Below, in pieces: positions 32,916-43,970 of a stretch of 64,000 bases of DNA. The position numbers were made by a program, and so were the translations under genes. Every line of letters begins with the position of its first letter. The stretch's first letter is position 1. The DNA lies in the NCBI GenBank assembly GCA_015501595.1, contig JADNRX010000119.1:62001-126000 (forward strand). Direction: 5' to 3'. The notes under the pieces were generated by a model. That model saw only the letters and a program-made list of their open reading frames with translations. It ran no database searches and was not told the DNA's origin. This DNA is from Hymenopellis radicata (taxonomy: Eukaryota > Basidiomycota > Agaricomycetes > Agaricales > Physalacriaceae).

Positions 32916-33747
32916 ATGGTCTTCTCGCCTTTGGATCTCCCTCCAGGCGTCATCCAGTTGATTACCGATGAATTGGCCTCTCCAGCGGACTACATCCTCC
33001 ACCAGCTTGTCATCTCGCACAGCAAAGAACAGAAACACTCGAAACGCATAATCTTGTCGGTGTCGCAGGCCTGGGCTAGATGGCAGGCGATTGCCTTGAA
33101 AAATGTGCTGTTTTCTCTTATTCGATTTGGACTGCTCTAATGTGCCCGTAGAGCGTGAACTTGACGCAGCAGAAAGCCTCGGGATCGTTGCTTTTCATCG
33201 ACGTAGGGATCATGACGCTGAAGCAGGTCTACCGCGATATCGTGGACAATTTATCTCCTGGGGTGCTGGTTATCCTGGACGACGTATCGACGCTAGAGTG
33301 GACGGGAACACCGGTGCTAGATATCGTGCGCTTTTGTCGCGCGTTACGCGCTCAATGTCTCAAGGCGAGTACGCAAAGCTTCTGGACCTTCTCGAAATTT
33401 AGAATGTGTTGCACAGAGTCAAGCCACACTCGTCATCCGCCACCATATAACCGTGCCCGATTCGCCCGACCAGCTCTTCCAAGACCTGTTACAGCTGGCT
33501 ACATATCATGTCGATGTCAAGGCCTTGTCCAGCGGGAGGAGCGGCGCCGTCAGCGGAGAGGTAAGCGCCAGCTGTCCGAATGTAAGAATTTGTTGATCAA
33601 GTTCTCTAGGTGGCCTTACATCTTGCCCCGAACGCGTCTCCGACTCTGCCAATCAGGCCGATTCCAAGAAGTCGTGCTGTGCAATATCGATTAACAGATT
33701 CCGGCGCGGTCTTTTTCGAGAGAGGGAATAGTAGGGGCGTGTTGTAA
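32916..33747 (+). CDS. Elongator complex subunit Elp6-like protein
   Basis: Four exons: 32916-33104, 33152-33364, 33417-33560, 33610-33747. The protein starts MVFSPLDLPPGVIQLITDEL and reads RIILSVSQAWARWQAIALK, ASGSLLFIDVG, then VLVILDDVSTLEWTGTPVLD (RecA-like core strand with DD), ATLVIRHH, then LATYHVDVKALSSGRSGAVS and ends YRLTDSGAVFFERGNSRGVL. This matches the fungal Elp6 layout, a RecA-fold subunit without a P-loop that forms the Elp4-6 ring needed for wobble uridine modification in tRNA. Intron 2 begins GCGAGT rather than GT; a GC-AG intron keeps the frame (L-K-S-Q-A-T-L-V). It follows the eL8 gene by 270 bp on the same strand. Confidence 0.7.
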
Positions 33748-34496
33748 TACCACATATAGGGTGTACAGCCAACTGGATGCATCTTAAATGCTAATGCTAC
33801 GGCCGCCAGAGTTACTTCAGGTGTGCGGTATTCTTCTACGTCTTATTTAAGTCTCAAACCTTGAAAGTTTTTGACGTGTTATTACTAGTATTTGTTACCT
33901 CTAAGCAAAGTCTTGCTCAAACCTATAGATATCACGCCTTTTCATCCGACGAGCGGGATGAGAAACGTCCACCTCGATCTTTCGTCGCGCTAGTACTCAA
34001 AGGAACGCGTGTGCCAAATATTCTTGGAAGTGCAAGACGAGCGTGGCGTAATACACTGTGACAGCTAGTAAAATAGGAACACTTACGCCACGCGAGTTAG
34101 ATGCCTTGGGGAGCAGACTTGTTCTGCCCAAATCCTTTCTTGTTTCCTCCTCTACATCCTCCTCCTCATTTCAGCACTTTCCCACCCTCCATCCCAGCTG
34201 CGTTGTGGGGGGAAATTGGTTTGTTTCCCTCTGGCTTCCTTGCCCTTTGTAGGCGGGCAGGAATAGTACATATCGAGGAAATGTCTGTCAGATGAGGTGA
34301 AGCCAAAGAGTCAGGGAGGCTTTGGCAGCAGCGGATGAATAAAAGTGCATTCAAACCACTGATTTATATAGAGAACACGTAGTAGCTCCCTTCTATCATG
34401 AACTATTCACGCCGCCTGTTCTACTGGAACGCATTCATATAAACAGTTCTATACATTTATACTATAAACACATCTTCTATTTCTTGCAACACACAT
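33748..34496. other. Convergent intergenic region
   Basis: Lies between the 3' ends of the Elp6-like and aldo/keto reductase genes. It is AT-rich with a T/C-rich stretch at 34135-34185. Small open frames have no recognisable content. Confidence 0.4.
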
Positions 34497-35641
34497 CTAC
34501 TCGCAATCAGGGAACCCGAGCGAACCCCATCCAGTCCAGTTCGGGTTGCAAACACGGAAGTGCGCCGTCTTGTCAATGTCCTCGAGTTTCTGGACCTCCT
34601 CATCGCTCAGGTCAATGATAGTAAGGTTGGCTAGATAATCGTGGTAAGCATACATGCAGAATCGCAGGAGGGCAAAGGTCATACAGATGATACGCGACTC
34701 GGTGACACTCTTGGAGAGGACGGCAATGTTGGGCTTGTTGGCCTGGAGAGAAAGCAGGACGTTGGCTGGGCCGACGTTGTGCGCAGTGGCGATCTCGACG
34801 ACGATCTCGTTGGAGAGGAGAGGTGAGTTGCTGGATCCCAGCGGAGAATACGCGGTCACGGAGATGCCCTTCTCGGCGCAAAACTCGATAACGTCTTTCT
34901 GCGTGCAAGAGCTGTCGATGGTGATCAAGACGCGTTGCGAATAGGCATTACGCAGCAACATACGGGTGTAACTCAATCTGGTTGACGGCAGGGACAACGG
35001 TCGCGATCTCCAGGAGCTTCTTCATCCACGACACGGAAATGTTCGAGACACCGATAGCCTTGATCTTCTCGGGGTACTTTTTGTACAGCTCCTCCATCTT
35101 CTTCCAGGTGTCCAGCCAGTTGACCTGTTCCCGCGCGTCAGTCGCGAATCAAAACAATAGATAAAGACGTACGGAAAAGTCGGCAGTCTTTCCGTCGAAC
35201 ATCGGTGCAGGCCAGTGCATGAGCCCTAAACGCGGTCAGCTGGGAGAAAAACGACATGCAGAATGAGGCAATCGCACAGAGATCGAGGTAATCCGTCTCG
35301 AGCTTCTCGAGCGACGCGAAGAGAGCCTTCTCCGGCTCCTTCTGATCGGGGTTATCGAGCTTGGTGGTGAGGAAGAACGACTCGCGGAGGACACCCGACG
35401 CCTTGATCCCCGTCCCGACCTCGCGCTCGTTCGCGTACGCCGCAGCAGTGTCGATGTGCTTGTATCCATGCTTAAGCGCAATTTCCACCGCGTGCTCTAC
35501 AGCACCTGGCCTGCTTCTCCAGGTACCTATGATCTATGGCTCAGTAGGAAGCGCGATGGAGGAGAGATGTGAGCGGCGCACCGAAGCCCAGGGTGGGCAT
35601 CTCAGCACCGGTGTTAAGCTTGACAGAGCGTGAGGCAGGCA
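34497..35641 (-). CDS. Aldo/keto reductase
   Basis: Six exons on the minus strand, all frames continuous: MPASRSVKLNTGAEMPTLGF, then TWRSRPGAVEHAVEIALKHG with YKHIDTAAAYANEREVG (catalytic Asp and Tyr), FFLTTKLDN (catalytic Lys), LWLMHWPAPMFDG (catalytic His), KIKAIGVSNISVSWMKKLL, VNQIELHPSCTQKDVIEFC, ISVTAYSPLGSS, and NIAVLSKSVTESRIISNLTI into the C-terminus TGWGSLGFPDCE. All four residues of the AKR active site are present, so an active cytosolic NADPH-dependent carbonyl reductase is expected. Length of about 310 residues is usual for the family. The substrate cannot be told. Introns of about 45-60 nt with normal GT-AG ends. Confidence 0.88.
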
Positions 35642-36177
35642 TGGTGATGGGAGATGGAGAGGGTTGGGGAGAGATAGTCCGCGCCTTGGCTTGAATATAA
35701 ACCCCTCATATTATCATAATCAGCGGTGGTGTATCTGGTGTCGTCAAGCCGGACAGAACGTGCGGGCCGGCTCAATTTGCACGCGGATCGGGTTGCAGAC
35801 TGTCATCTGGATGCACTAGCTTGACCCTCGTTCGTTCGTTTGGTCGTCAACCTGTAGAGGTGGCAACTACATTCGTTTTATTGAGGATTTCGACGCGCTG
35901 CAGCCTGCAGCGATATTTCCATGCAAGAATATTTGCCGTAGGCCTGGCTATCTCGGAAGATCCTGTCAGCTTTACTTGAACGACTCCTCACAATCATGAA
36001 CATCATTCAACGATCATTCGTCTTGGAAAGGTATCACATGGCCATCTCCGGATCTTTGTCGGAGCATACTGCGACTTTCGGACCATAATGCCACAGATAC
36101 CATCTGTCCTGACGTTGGTTCAACTTGGAGGACATAAACCGGGAGGACCGACTCTCCGCTAGGAAGACGCAAACCTC
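35642..36177. other. Intergenic region
   Basis: 5' flank of the aldo/keto reductase and 3' flank of the SET gene. No ORF of note. The first 60 bp upstream of the start contain an AT-rich TATAAA-like word (TTGAATATAAACCCC, 35690-35704) that may be a promoter element on the minus strand in reverse sense; not certain. Confidence 0.35.
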
Positions 36178-37798
36178 TCAGGACGATTCATCATCGTCGA
36201 GAAGAGCGCGCCATTTGTCTATACAAGTCTCTAGGATAGCCTGTTCAGCCATAATTTCAAGCGCGACGAGTCTAGTCCGAGGAGAAACGCTCTAAAAGCA
36301 ATTAGCCTGGCGCTCTGACAGCAGGTAAATAAATCCAAGTACCTCGATATCGACATCAGCCAAATCTGCAAGATTCCGTCTGGTACAAAGCTCAAGAACA
36401 GACATTGCCGTCTGGCGCAGCGCATCAGGTGATGCAAAGAGCTCATTCAACCCGACTTGCTCCCGAATTCCGGAAAGACGGAGAAAAAGATGATGTGATA
36501 ATATCCCATCGCTGTTAATGTAGAATTCAGCTGTCGGTCCTTCGTGGACCCAAACCAACTCTGACTCCTCCAGAGCAGAGAAGTCCAAGACTGGCAATCG
36601 CTCTGTTTCCGTGAAATCCCACGATACTCGGTCGTTATCGTTCACATCCGACATGAAACCATAACGTATGAGAAGATCCGCATTGCTCAACTCTTCTCCG
36701 TACGTGTTGAAGACTTCCTCGTCCGCCGGAACGACAGTGTTGGTGACCATCTCAAAGTAACCGGGGTCCGAGTCATTGGATGGAGCAGATATCGGGGAAG
36801 AAGGTGGCGAGTCGTGCGAACACTGTTGGAGGGCGCCACATTCAGGACAGACATCGAACTCGCTCTAAATAACAGTGAGAAAACAAAATACATGACGGTT
36901 CAAGACATACTTCGAGGTGTACATGATTGTCTTGGGAGTGGTTGAATCTAGAGAACAAGCTTAGGAGGTATTAGCGTGATGCGCAGGACGAACGCACGCA
37001 TCTGCGATGGGAACCATGGCAAGGCCGTGATATGCGTCCACAAGAAACGCCCGAGATGATACAAGCGAATAAGCACGCTGGAATTCCTCTATCGAGGGCT
37101 TTACGCCTCGGTGTTTGGTGTAGATAGGAACAACCATCTCTTCATAAAACGCGTAGAATTCTTCCTATTCCGCATCAGTCACCATAAAGCTACAAAAACC
37201 AAAACGGCGCACCAACATCGTCATGCCTGTTGTGCCGCGTGAGGACATCTTCCGCTCTATCTCTGTATTCTTCGACAGAGAAACCGCTGGGTCTCCTGCC
37301 GGCCAGAATAAAGGGATATCGACTATATGCGTCGGCAAAGACTGAAGGTATCCGTGCCATCTAGATGAAACGCCTTTCTGCCTACGAAAGCTCAATGTCG
37401 GCATGTCACAAAGACATTTCAGCGTACATCTCGATGTACAGGGCTAGCGCAAGGGCCAACTGCGCCTCACGACCATGTATACTTGTGTCGTACAATTCGG
37501 CAATGTTTGATGATTTGACAGAGAGCACAGCGGTCTTCGGTATCCGAACGACTACGAAATCAAGAATTGAGCAATGACTTTTTTTGTTAAACGGCTAGGA
37601 TATACCTGTTACAAGCGGCTCGATTTCTTCGTCCAGTGAATGCACGCTAATGCCTCCGTCGATATCTCGAACATGAAGGCGACTGTCGATGATGACTCCT
37701 GCGTCCTTGCACCAGTCAACTAAAGTCTGCAGACGACCGGACTTGCTGAGGTTGGGGAGTTGTGTATTAGAGAGTGTAGAAAGCTGGCATGATGCCAT
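36178..37798 (-). CDS. SET-domain protein (SETD6/Rubisco LSMT-type lysine methyltransferase)
   Basis: Minus-strand multi-exon gene starting MASCQLSTLSNTQLPNLSKS. Exons read DWCKDAGVIIDSRLHVRDID, VVVRIPKTAVLSVKSSNIAE, GVSSRWHGYLQSLPTHIVDI-PLFWP, EEFQRAYSLVSSRAFLVDAY-HGLAMVP, then a short FNHS...NHVHLE exon and EEVFNTYGEELSNADLLIRY-GF. The NTYGE..SNA.LL..YGF signature is the end of the SET catalytic domain in this class, which methylates lysines of non-histone and ribosomal proteins. The remainder resembles the Rubis-substrate-binding helical C-terminus and ends DKWRALLDDDESS. A Cys-containing insert (FDVCPECGALQQC) follows the NHS motif, a possible zinc site. No frame breaks seen. Confidence 0.78.
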
Positions 37799-38051
37799 GT
37801 AGTGGTCTGGAAGGAAGGGACGTAACGGTCACATGCTCATTTTCTTGACAAACGCGTCAAAATGCAATAACTGGAATAATTGCAATGCGAGCCTTGTACA
37901 TGAGATTTCAAGTTGGCAGACTGGCCGCCAGAATACGAGATGACAAGATAAGTAAAAATGAGACTAAACATCAAAAATTTGAGCCGGCAGCCACGCCAAG
38001 TTTGCGCATTTCTACGCCCTCACGGTATGATTAACTTCTTTAACGTCCTAA

Positions 38052-40078
38052 TCACGGACGACCGTGACCAAGGAACTGCACATATACCTTACCTGCGACC
38101 GTCGTCGTCCAATCAGCCTCCGGTAACTCCCACACAACTTTCCTATTCTTCTCAAAAGGCACCACCAGCACATATCGCACCTCTGCCGCATATCCTTCTT
38201 TGCTCAGCGCTGCCTGCACTTCCCTGATGATATCATACCCAGTCGCAGATCCGCCATCAACCTTCACAGCCGTCGACATTTGTAAAACCCAAATCACAGT
38301 CGACCTAGTGTCGGGATCAAGGTCGAAGAAGAACGCGCAAAAGAGGGGATTGTGCACTGAGAGTACATAATAATGATGCTGGAGGTAGACAAGGTCAACG
38401 GAATTGATCGAGGTGTATATCGTAACTTTGCGTGAAACTCCCTTGGTTTTAGGCCGGGTGGGGCTCGAGATAACAGCAGACTCCGAGTTGGAGGTGCTGA
38501 AAGCAGAAACGCAGTCGGCGGAAGTGATGGAGGTACGAACGACCTTCGTACCGTCAGAGTTCATGACTAGAGTGTCAGTCTCGTGGTGGCCTGTAAGCAC
38601 GTTCTCAAACCGACGCTCTGTGCCATCCACCAACACCATTTCCGCAAACTCTCGAACCGCGGCTTCAACCTCCTGAGGACAGAAATGGCAATAGTTACTG
38701 AAGTACGTGGTGGCATAACTCTCAAATACCCACACGCCGAGGACGCCCTCGCCGAACAGCAGGTTCGGGACTGTCGAGTATTGCTTCGCCTCGTCAGTCA
38801 CTTTCCAAGAATCATCTCTTGACGGATGAAAACGCGAAAAGAGATTTTCAGATCTGACGTCCACGGTGTAGAGGTCGTCACCGTCATCCACTTCACGAGT
38901 CTTGCGGATGATGATGAGAAACTGAGTTGTCTCTGCATATGATGCACCCTTAAGCAGGTTGGCCAGAAAGTTACTGTCCTTGACCTGATACCAAGAAGAC
39001 TCCACCAAGGAGTAGAAGCGCTGCGGGAGGGTGAGAAGTAGAAGGAGGTCTCGTAGACACGGTCCCGACGTTTCCCTGAATGAGCGGAGACATTGAAGGG
39101 CGTCTCTGTGATTTGACGAAAGGATAGCTTTCTTTGTGCTATCTGCGGTGATAGCTTCCACAGTGAGAGGGTGAAGGTTCACGCTGTAAACCACCAGGAT
39201 CAGACCGCGAAGTTGAATGTCTCGGGAAGGCTTACCTAACAAGAAGCTCTTCGTCGCTCCAGACATCGAAGATCCACTTCAGAACAGCGCCGGGAGAGTG
39301 TTCTAGCCAGCTGGAATAATGACGTTTGTCGAACGACGCGGTGAACACCGCAAAGAGGGTGGGCAATGCAGTATGGGCGTATTGCGAAGTCATCATATCG
39401 GCCTCGTGGTCGACAATTGACCAGAGTCTCTCTTCCTGATCAAACCCGTAGTCGATGTCGGGCATCAGCAGCGGCGCCGCATTTTGAAGCCAGACACCAT
39501 GCTGGTCGATGAGATAAGTCGTACCCTCTGGACGAGTAAACAGACAGGGCTTTTCATCTATCATTCGACGAAGAACGACAGTCAGCCCAAAGCACGACTT
39601 TCCTGACGATATCGTGAGTAACGAGCGACCATACCTGAATGCAGAAATGTGTCGTACCGATACCCGACTGTCCAGTAAGAACAACGCCGTCTCGACCTTT
39701 TCGGTACGCGCCTTCCAGGCGTGAATATGTATGTATGAGCTCGTCGCGCAAGACCAAGCGACCAGAGGTCCCTTTCAAGCCCCAGTTATAATAGACCAAA
39801 GGCTGCTTGACGACAAGAATGCGCGCAGAAAGCGGAGAGTCCATACTCCATTGAGCCAGCTTCTCCTTGCGACCCCACCAGTCGGCGTGAAATGTATGCC
39901 ATTCGTCGTCGAGACGGCGCCAGTTAGCATAGATCGCTACTTTAGGACGTTTTGGCGTTAGAACAGAATCAACAACAGAGTCCACCATCTGAAAAGACCT
40001 TTCCGAGTTTTCGTCAATATCAGTCATGGTGAAGGACGCAATGAAACCTGCGACTCTCCACGATCCAAGTCTTAGCAT
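38052..40078 (-). CDS. RHS/Crinkler-like P-loop NTPase
   Basis: Three exons on the minus strand. Starts MLRLGSWRVAGFIASF (40078) or at the internal MTDIDENSERSF (40027). The first exon ends VVLTGQSGIG, joining through a roughly 50-nt intron to KSCFGLTVVLRRMIDEKP, giving a Walker A GQSGIGKS. Then come FTRPEGTTYLIDQHGVWLQ, the acidic DIDYGFDQEERLWSIVDHEA and a long C-terminal domain (FCPQEVEAAVREFAEMVLV; YVLVVPFEKNRKVVWELPEA). The arrangement (W-rich head with a GR-D-G-V-V-L-T-G P-loop, aromatic C-terminal region) resembles the retrotransposon-hot-spot/Crinkler-type NTPases common in mushroom genomes. Their role is poorly known; some relatives are secreted or nuclear effectors. No signal peptide is evident. 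Confidence 0.55.
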
Positions 40079-40499
40079 GGCCACGTGAGGAAATTGGAAG
40101 CGGCGCTACCAAGGCGCCACGGTTCAAAAGCAAGAAGTCGCACAACTGTACAAACAAAATGAATGCGACATGAATTGATGCAGTGTGACTATTGTACATG
40201 ATGCATGATGCTCCGGGGTCCCTGATGATTACAATTAACCTCTAATGTGTGTACGAGAAGACGAGAAGTGTTACAGTACAGCAGGACATAGCAGAATGTT
40301 TCGAAAGCAGATTCAATCCAAGCGATAAGAGAGAAACTGTAGCTAACTATAGAACGAGCGATAGGACGGGAAAGCATTGTATACAGGCGCACGAACGTTC
40401 GGAGAGTATGATGCATGAATATAAGGATATCGGTGTCGCGATGCGTCGTTGTACCTGCAGTCAAAAGATAAGGGCTATGCAAGCGTTGAAACAGAGAGC

Positions 40500-42038
40500 T
40501 CACTTGGAGTTGACGGAGCTAGGGCGAGGATTGGAACGAATATAAACACGAGCAGAAGGTGGCGCATATGAATAACTGGGGACGACAGGATGATCGATGT
40601 AAACACGACGACTGAGGTAGGGCGTTGGCTGATACAGATACGAAGGAGGAGCAAAGTTCATAGCAGGAATATCGGAGGACGGAGCAAAGTATTGATCCGT
40701 AGAATAGCTTTGAGGGAGAGCGACCTGAACATACTCTACCCGAAGTCTAAAATTGGCATAGCATTGTCCATGCAGCGATTCCAAGGCTTCGCGAGCATTA
40801 GCAATGGACGTATACTCCACTTTGACGGATATGGTTCCAGGAGTTACTGAAGGCATGTCAATGATTTCAAGTTTGTCGATCTTGCCGAAAGGATCAAGCA
40901 GAGGATGCAAGTCGCACATCTGAGAGAATAGGAGAGAAGGTAGCTCGCTGACCAGAAGGATGTTTGTCGGCATCTTCGTAACTGTTAGCGGACTGCTGTC
41001 GGACTGCGCTGATCCAAAGGACGAGTTTGGGGTGCTTGCTGATGGTAAAAGTTGATTATCGTCTTGAGAACCGTCGGGCGAGGGCATACGAGAAGGATGA
41101 GAATGAGAGTCAAACAGAATCGCTCGATCGCCACCATCCAGAAATCCTGGATGCCAGGATCAGCTGTGAGAACGAAGACTACGATAATTATTTACCTTGA
41201 GAACGCTGCACAATGGCCCACGAGATATCGATGGTGTGCCCACTAATAGAACTGAGAGACGGCTGAGGGCGTAAATTTCCAACATACCGCAGTTGAGTTC
41301 GTGTCAGCGACATCATGGTCTGTCGGGCTTCATCGTGAGAGGACATAACTACAAATCCGCGACGGCGAGAAGCGTTGTCAACTGTCGCCAAAATTACACA
41401 ATGCGACACAGTTCCATATTGTGAGAAAATGGACGTCAACTCCGCCCTAAGAAACGTGAGCAAAGAGCGGAATGTAATAAAAGCACGCACTTGGACAGAT
41501 CAAAGGGCAAACCGAGAACATACAGGTTTCGGCGGTCGTCATTGCGCTTTTTGGTTGGAGTCGTCTTCAGCGATCGGAATTACGGTCCTGCGGTGAAGGT
41601 TCAACATTGGAGCGCATATATCTGAAATAGTCGTACAAGGGATGGCCAGAAACGTTGTAGCCCGACATGCAGAGGGCTTTCCTGTGACCAATAATTAGAT
41701 AGGTAAAAATGAGTAGACTTTGTACGAACTTGCAAGCATCACGATTAGAAAAGGCAAGAGTCAGATGGTGACCATTGCTATCTTTAACGTCGGACGTGCT
41801 ACAGACATCGCCTAACGCCAAAAATGAGGCAGTGGTCGAGAACGACCAAGAAACGACGCGCCTATCAGGGTGTTGAACAAGGCGATTACTTCTTGTCGAT
41901 TTACTGGACTCTTGTTAGCTTTGGCTCGAGTATAAGCGACGAAAACGCACCATCTGAAGGCAGATTTTCGACTCGAACTGCATGGATCGCCTTGGGCTCA
42001 GGTAGGCCATGTTTCGGAGCACGCGTATACGAGGACAT
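40500..42038 (-). CDS. RNA-binding protein with at least two RRM domains
   Basis: Start chosen at MSSYTRAPKHGLPEPKAIHA (42038). Several short exons follow. One RRM is clear: RNP2-like LYVLGLPFDLSK (about 41515-41480), spliced to ELTSIFSQYGTVSHCVI and RNP1-like RRRGFVVM (41360). A second RRM has NILLVSELPSLLFSQMCDLH, FGKIDKLEIIDMPS, TISVKVEYTSIANAREALES and NFRLRVEYVQ (40970-40720). An N-terminal AVRVENLPSD stretch may be a further degenerate RRM. The tail is Pro/Tyr/Ser-rich and ends YIRSNPRPSSVNSK. Probably binds mRNA; specificity unknown. The architecture resembles Mei2/Mrn1-like fungal regulators, but I do not assign an orthologue. Confidence 0.7.
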
Positions 42039-42415
42039 GGCGGGAGGAGGGGTCGCTAAAATAATCAAGAAAGGCGGAGAAATGAGTAGGCGAGAAGAGG
42101 ACCGCAGGTCCAGCAATAATCAAGAAGATGGAAGTAGGAAAGCAAGAGTCGGCGGCAACTAAGTTTGGGGTGCCGGTCTTCTAACCTGCCGATTCCCACG
42201 GCAGACTCGCGCGTGATTGAAGGTGATTGAGAAGAACAGAACAATAAGTAGTACGATGGCCTGCTGATTCCTACATTTATTTCGATACATCCTGCCTGTA
42301 AGAAAATTCAGTAAATAAAATAAAAGTGGTTGATTGTGGACTCGAATAAGGGAAATCAACGTTGCAATTTTCCAAGTCACGAGGACGCGACGCGTGTCTG
42401 GTCACGACCATCATC
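42039..42415. promoter_or_regulatory. Divergent promoter region between the RRM gene and the Rad51-family gene
   Basis: Genes start outward on both sides (42038 minus, 42416 plus), so 380 bp must hold both promoters. The sequence is AT-rich near 42250-42340. No clear TATA element. Confidence 0.4.
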
Positions 42416-43711
42416 ATGTTGCCTGTTCCGCTGGCTTCGCTACCTCTTCCGCCCTCTACAATACAGGCACTATCTGCTGCTGGCTATGAAACACTCCAGG
42501 ACCTTCGGGGTATTCCCCTCGAAGACTTATCAAGAGGTTGCTGTCATGTCGCGTCGCTTTCGCCGATTTCGGTTTCTAATATTGCACCAGACTACAATGT
42601 ACCAATGTCCATGATTCAAGCCTTGTCCTCGTCACAGGCACCCGCGTCGGCTGTAGCTCTGAGCCAATCACTCGCCTCCATGACCCAAGGGCGTGGCGTC
42701 GACAAAATGACAACGCTCTGTGACCCCTTGGATCAACTGTTATCTGGTGGAATCACCTTAGGCACAATTCTAGAAATTTCTGGTCCGCCAGGAACTCCCA
42801 AAGACAATTTAGCTATCAAGATCTGTCGATCATTTGTCGCGTCGCAAAAGCGCGTTCTGTTCGTAGGTTCGTTCGTAGGACGAATTTCCGCCAACCATTT
42901 TGAGCGCCGACGCTTTCTCTCTAGATTTCCAAAACATGACGAGTCCCACAGCCCTCAAGGGCGCTCTCCACGGTAATTTAGCCTTCGGAGTACTGTATTT
43001 CAACTATTTACTGATGGCGGCGCGGAAGCGCGTTCAGGCTCTCGTCTAATTTCGTATCTCAAAATTCATCGGTTGGAGCGCCTGATGACGTTCATCCACA
43101 ACTTGTCTTCGTATTTGACTAAACATCCCGAGGTGATGGTATCCTCCTCTAAATCGGCCCGTAACTGACAGCTTCTCAGGTTTCATTGCTCGTTCTGAGC
43201 TCCATTTCATTCCCATTCCAAACGACGCCCGATCTAACACTCCAGGCCAAGACTTCGCTACAAGAAGTTATCAAAATAGCTCTAACAAAAGCTTGTGTTT
43301 CGCATGGAATCACTGTACGCCCGCTTGAACTACAGTAAATGCTCTAACTCTCGAACGGATTTCTTCAGATCGTCACTACCTCTCAGCTCGCCACTAAATT
43401 CCTTAACTCGGACGGCTCAGCTGGGACTTTTGAGACAGGCGCTAAGGGTATCATGGTTCCACTACTAGGTTCCCTATCCTTTTTGTTCGTTTGATGCCTG
43501 TACTGAGACACCCCCAGCATCCTATTTGCCTCCCCAGAAGACCTACAGGGTGATTCTCTCACATGATTCCGCCACCTCGGGGTTCGCGTTGCCTCCATTT
43601 CTGTTTACACCGCAGCAATCTAAGACAGAATCATTTAGGTTTTTCCGATTGCTTTCTTCGCCGCTTGGCGCCACAAAGGTTTCCCACCAACCTTATGATC
43701 AAGTACGATAA
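42416..43711 (+). CDS. Rad51/RecA-family DNA repair protein with atypical Walker A
   Basis: Seven exons join in frame: MLPVPLASLPLPPSTIQALS with GYETLQDL (N-terminal HhH-like region), DYNVPMSMIQALSSSQAPAS, CDPLDQLLSGGITLGTILEI, SGPPGTPKDNLAIKICRSF, VLFVDFQNMTSPTALKGALH, HRLERLMTFIHNLSSYLTKH, VSLLVLSSISFPFQTTPDL, ITIVTTSQLATKFLNSDGSA, then KGIMVPLLG and a C-terminus SYLPPQKTYRVILSHDSATS. The L-D-x-L-L-x-G-G-I core, LLVLSSI (Walker B position) and VTTSQ...K match Rad51 paralogues of the RAD51C/Rad57 kind. The P-loop reads G-P-P-G-T-P-K-D, where a canonical one would end G-K-S/T, so ATP use may be weak. Likely role is homologous recombination in the nucleus. Confidence 0.65.
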
Positions 43712-43855
43712 AATGTCATTGTTCGGCGTGACTGCACCTTTCTGATGACATGTACACAGGCCGATTGGTCCATTAACTAACTGCCACCGGCTCGTGGTGC
43801 GCGTAACCCCTTTCTGAGATTCGGGGTTGCCCCCTAAAAACCATCGTGTGGATGG

Positions 43856-43862
43856 TATATAA
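43856..43862 (+). promoter_or_regulatory. TATA box of the alpha/beta hydrolase gene
   Basis: TATATAA lies 109-115 bp upstream of the ATG at 43971, with C/T-rich sequence (CTTGCTTTCTTACTTCCGCT) between, a common fungal promoter layout. Confidence 0.5.
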
Positions 43863-43970
43863 TCCTCTTCCCAATGTTCCAAAGTTTACGCCATTTTCCC
43901 TTGCTTTCTTACTTCCGCTATTCACATATACCCGTGAACCCGCTTCGCATCTCTCGTCCTCGTCACCATC

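Noticed and set aside
38404..38822. Plus-strand open frames over 38.4-38.8 kb
   Set aside because: Antisense shadows of the RHS/Crinkler-like gene exon, which is continuous on the minus strand.
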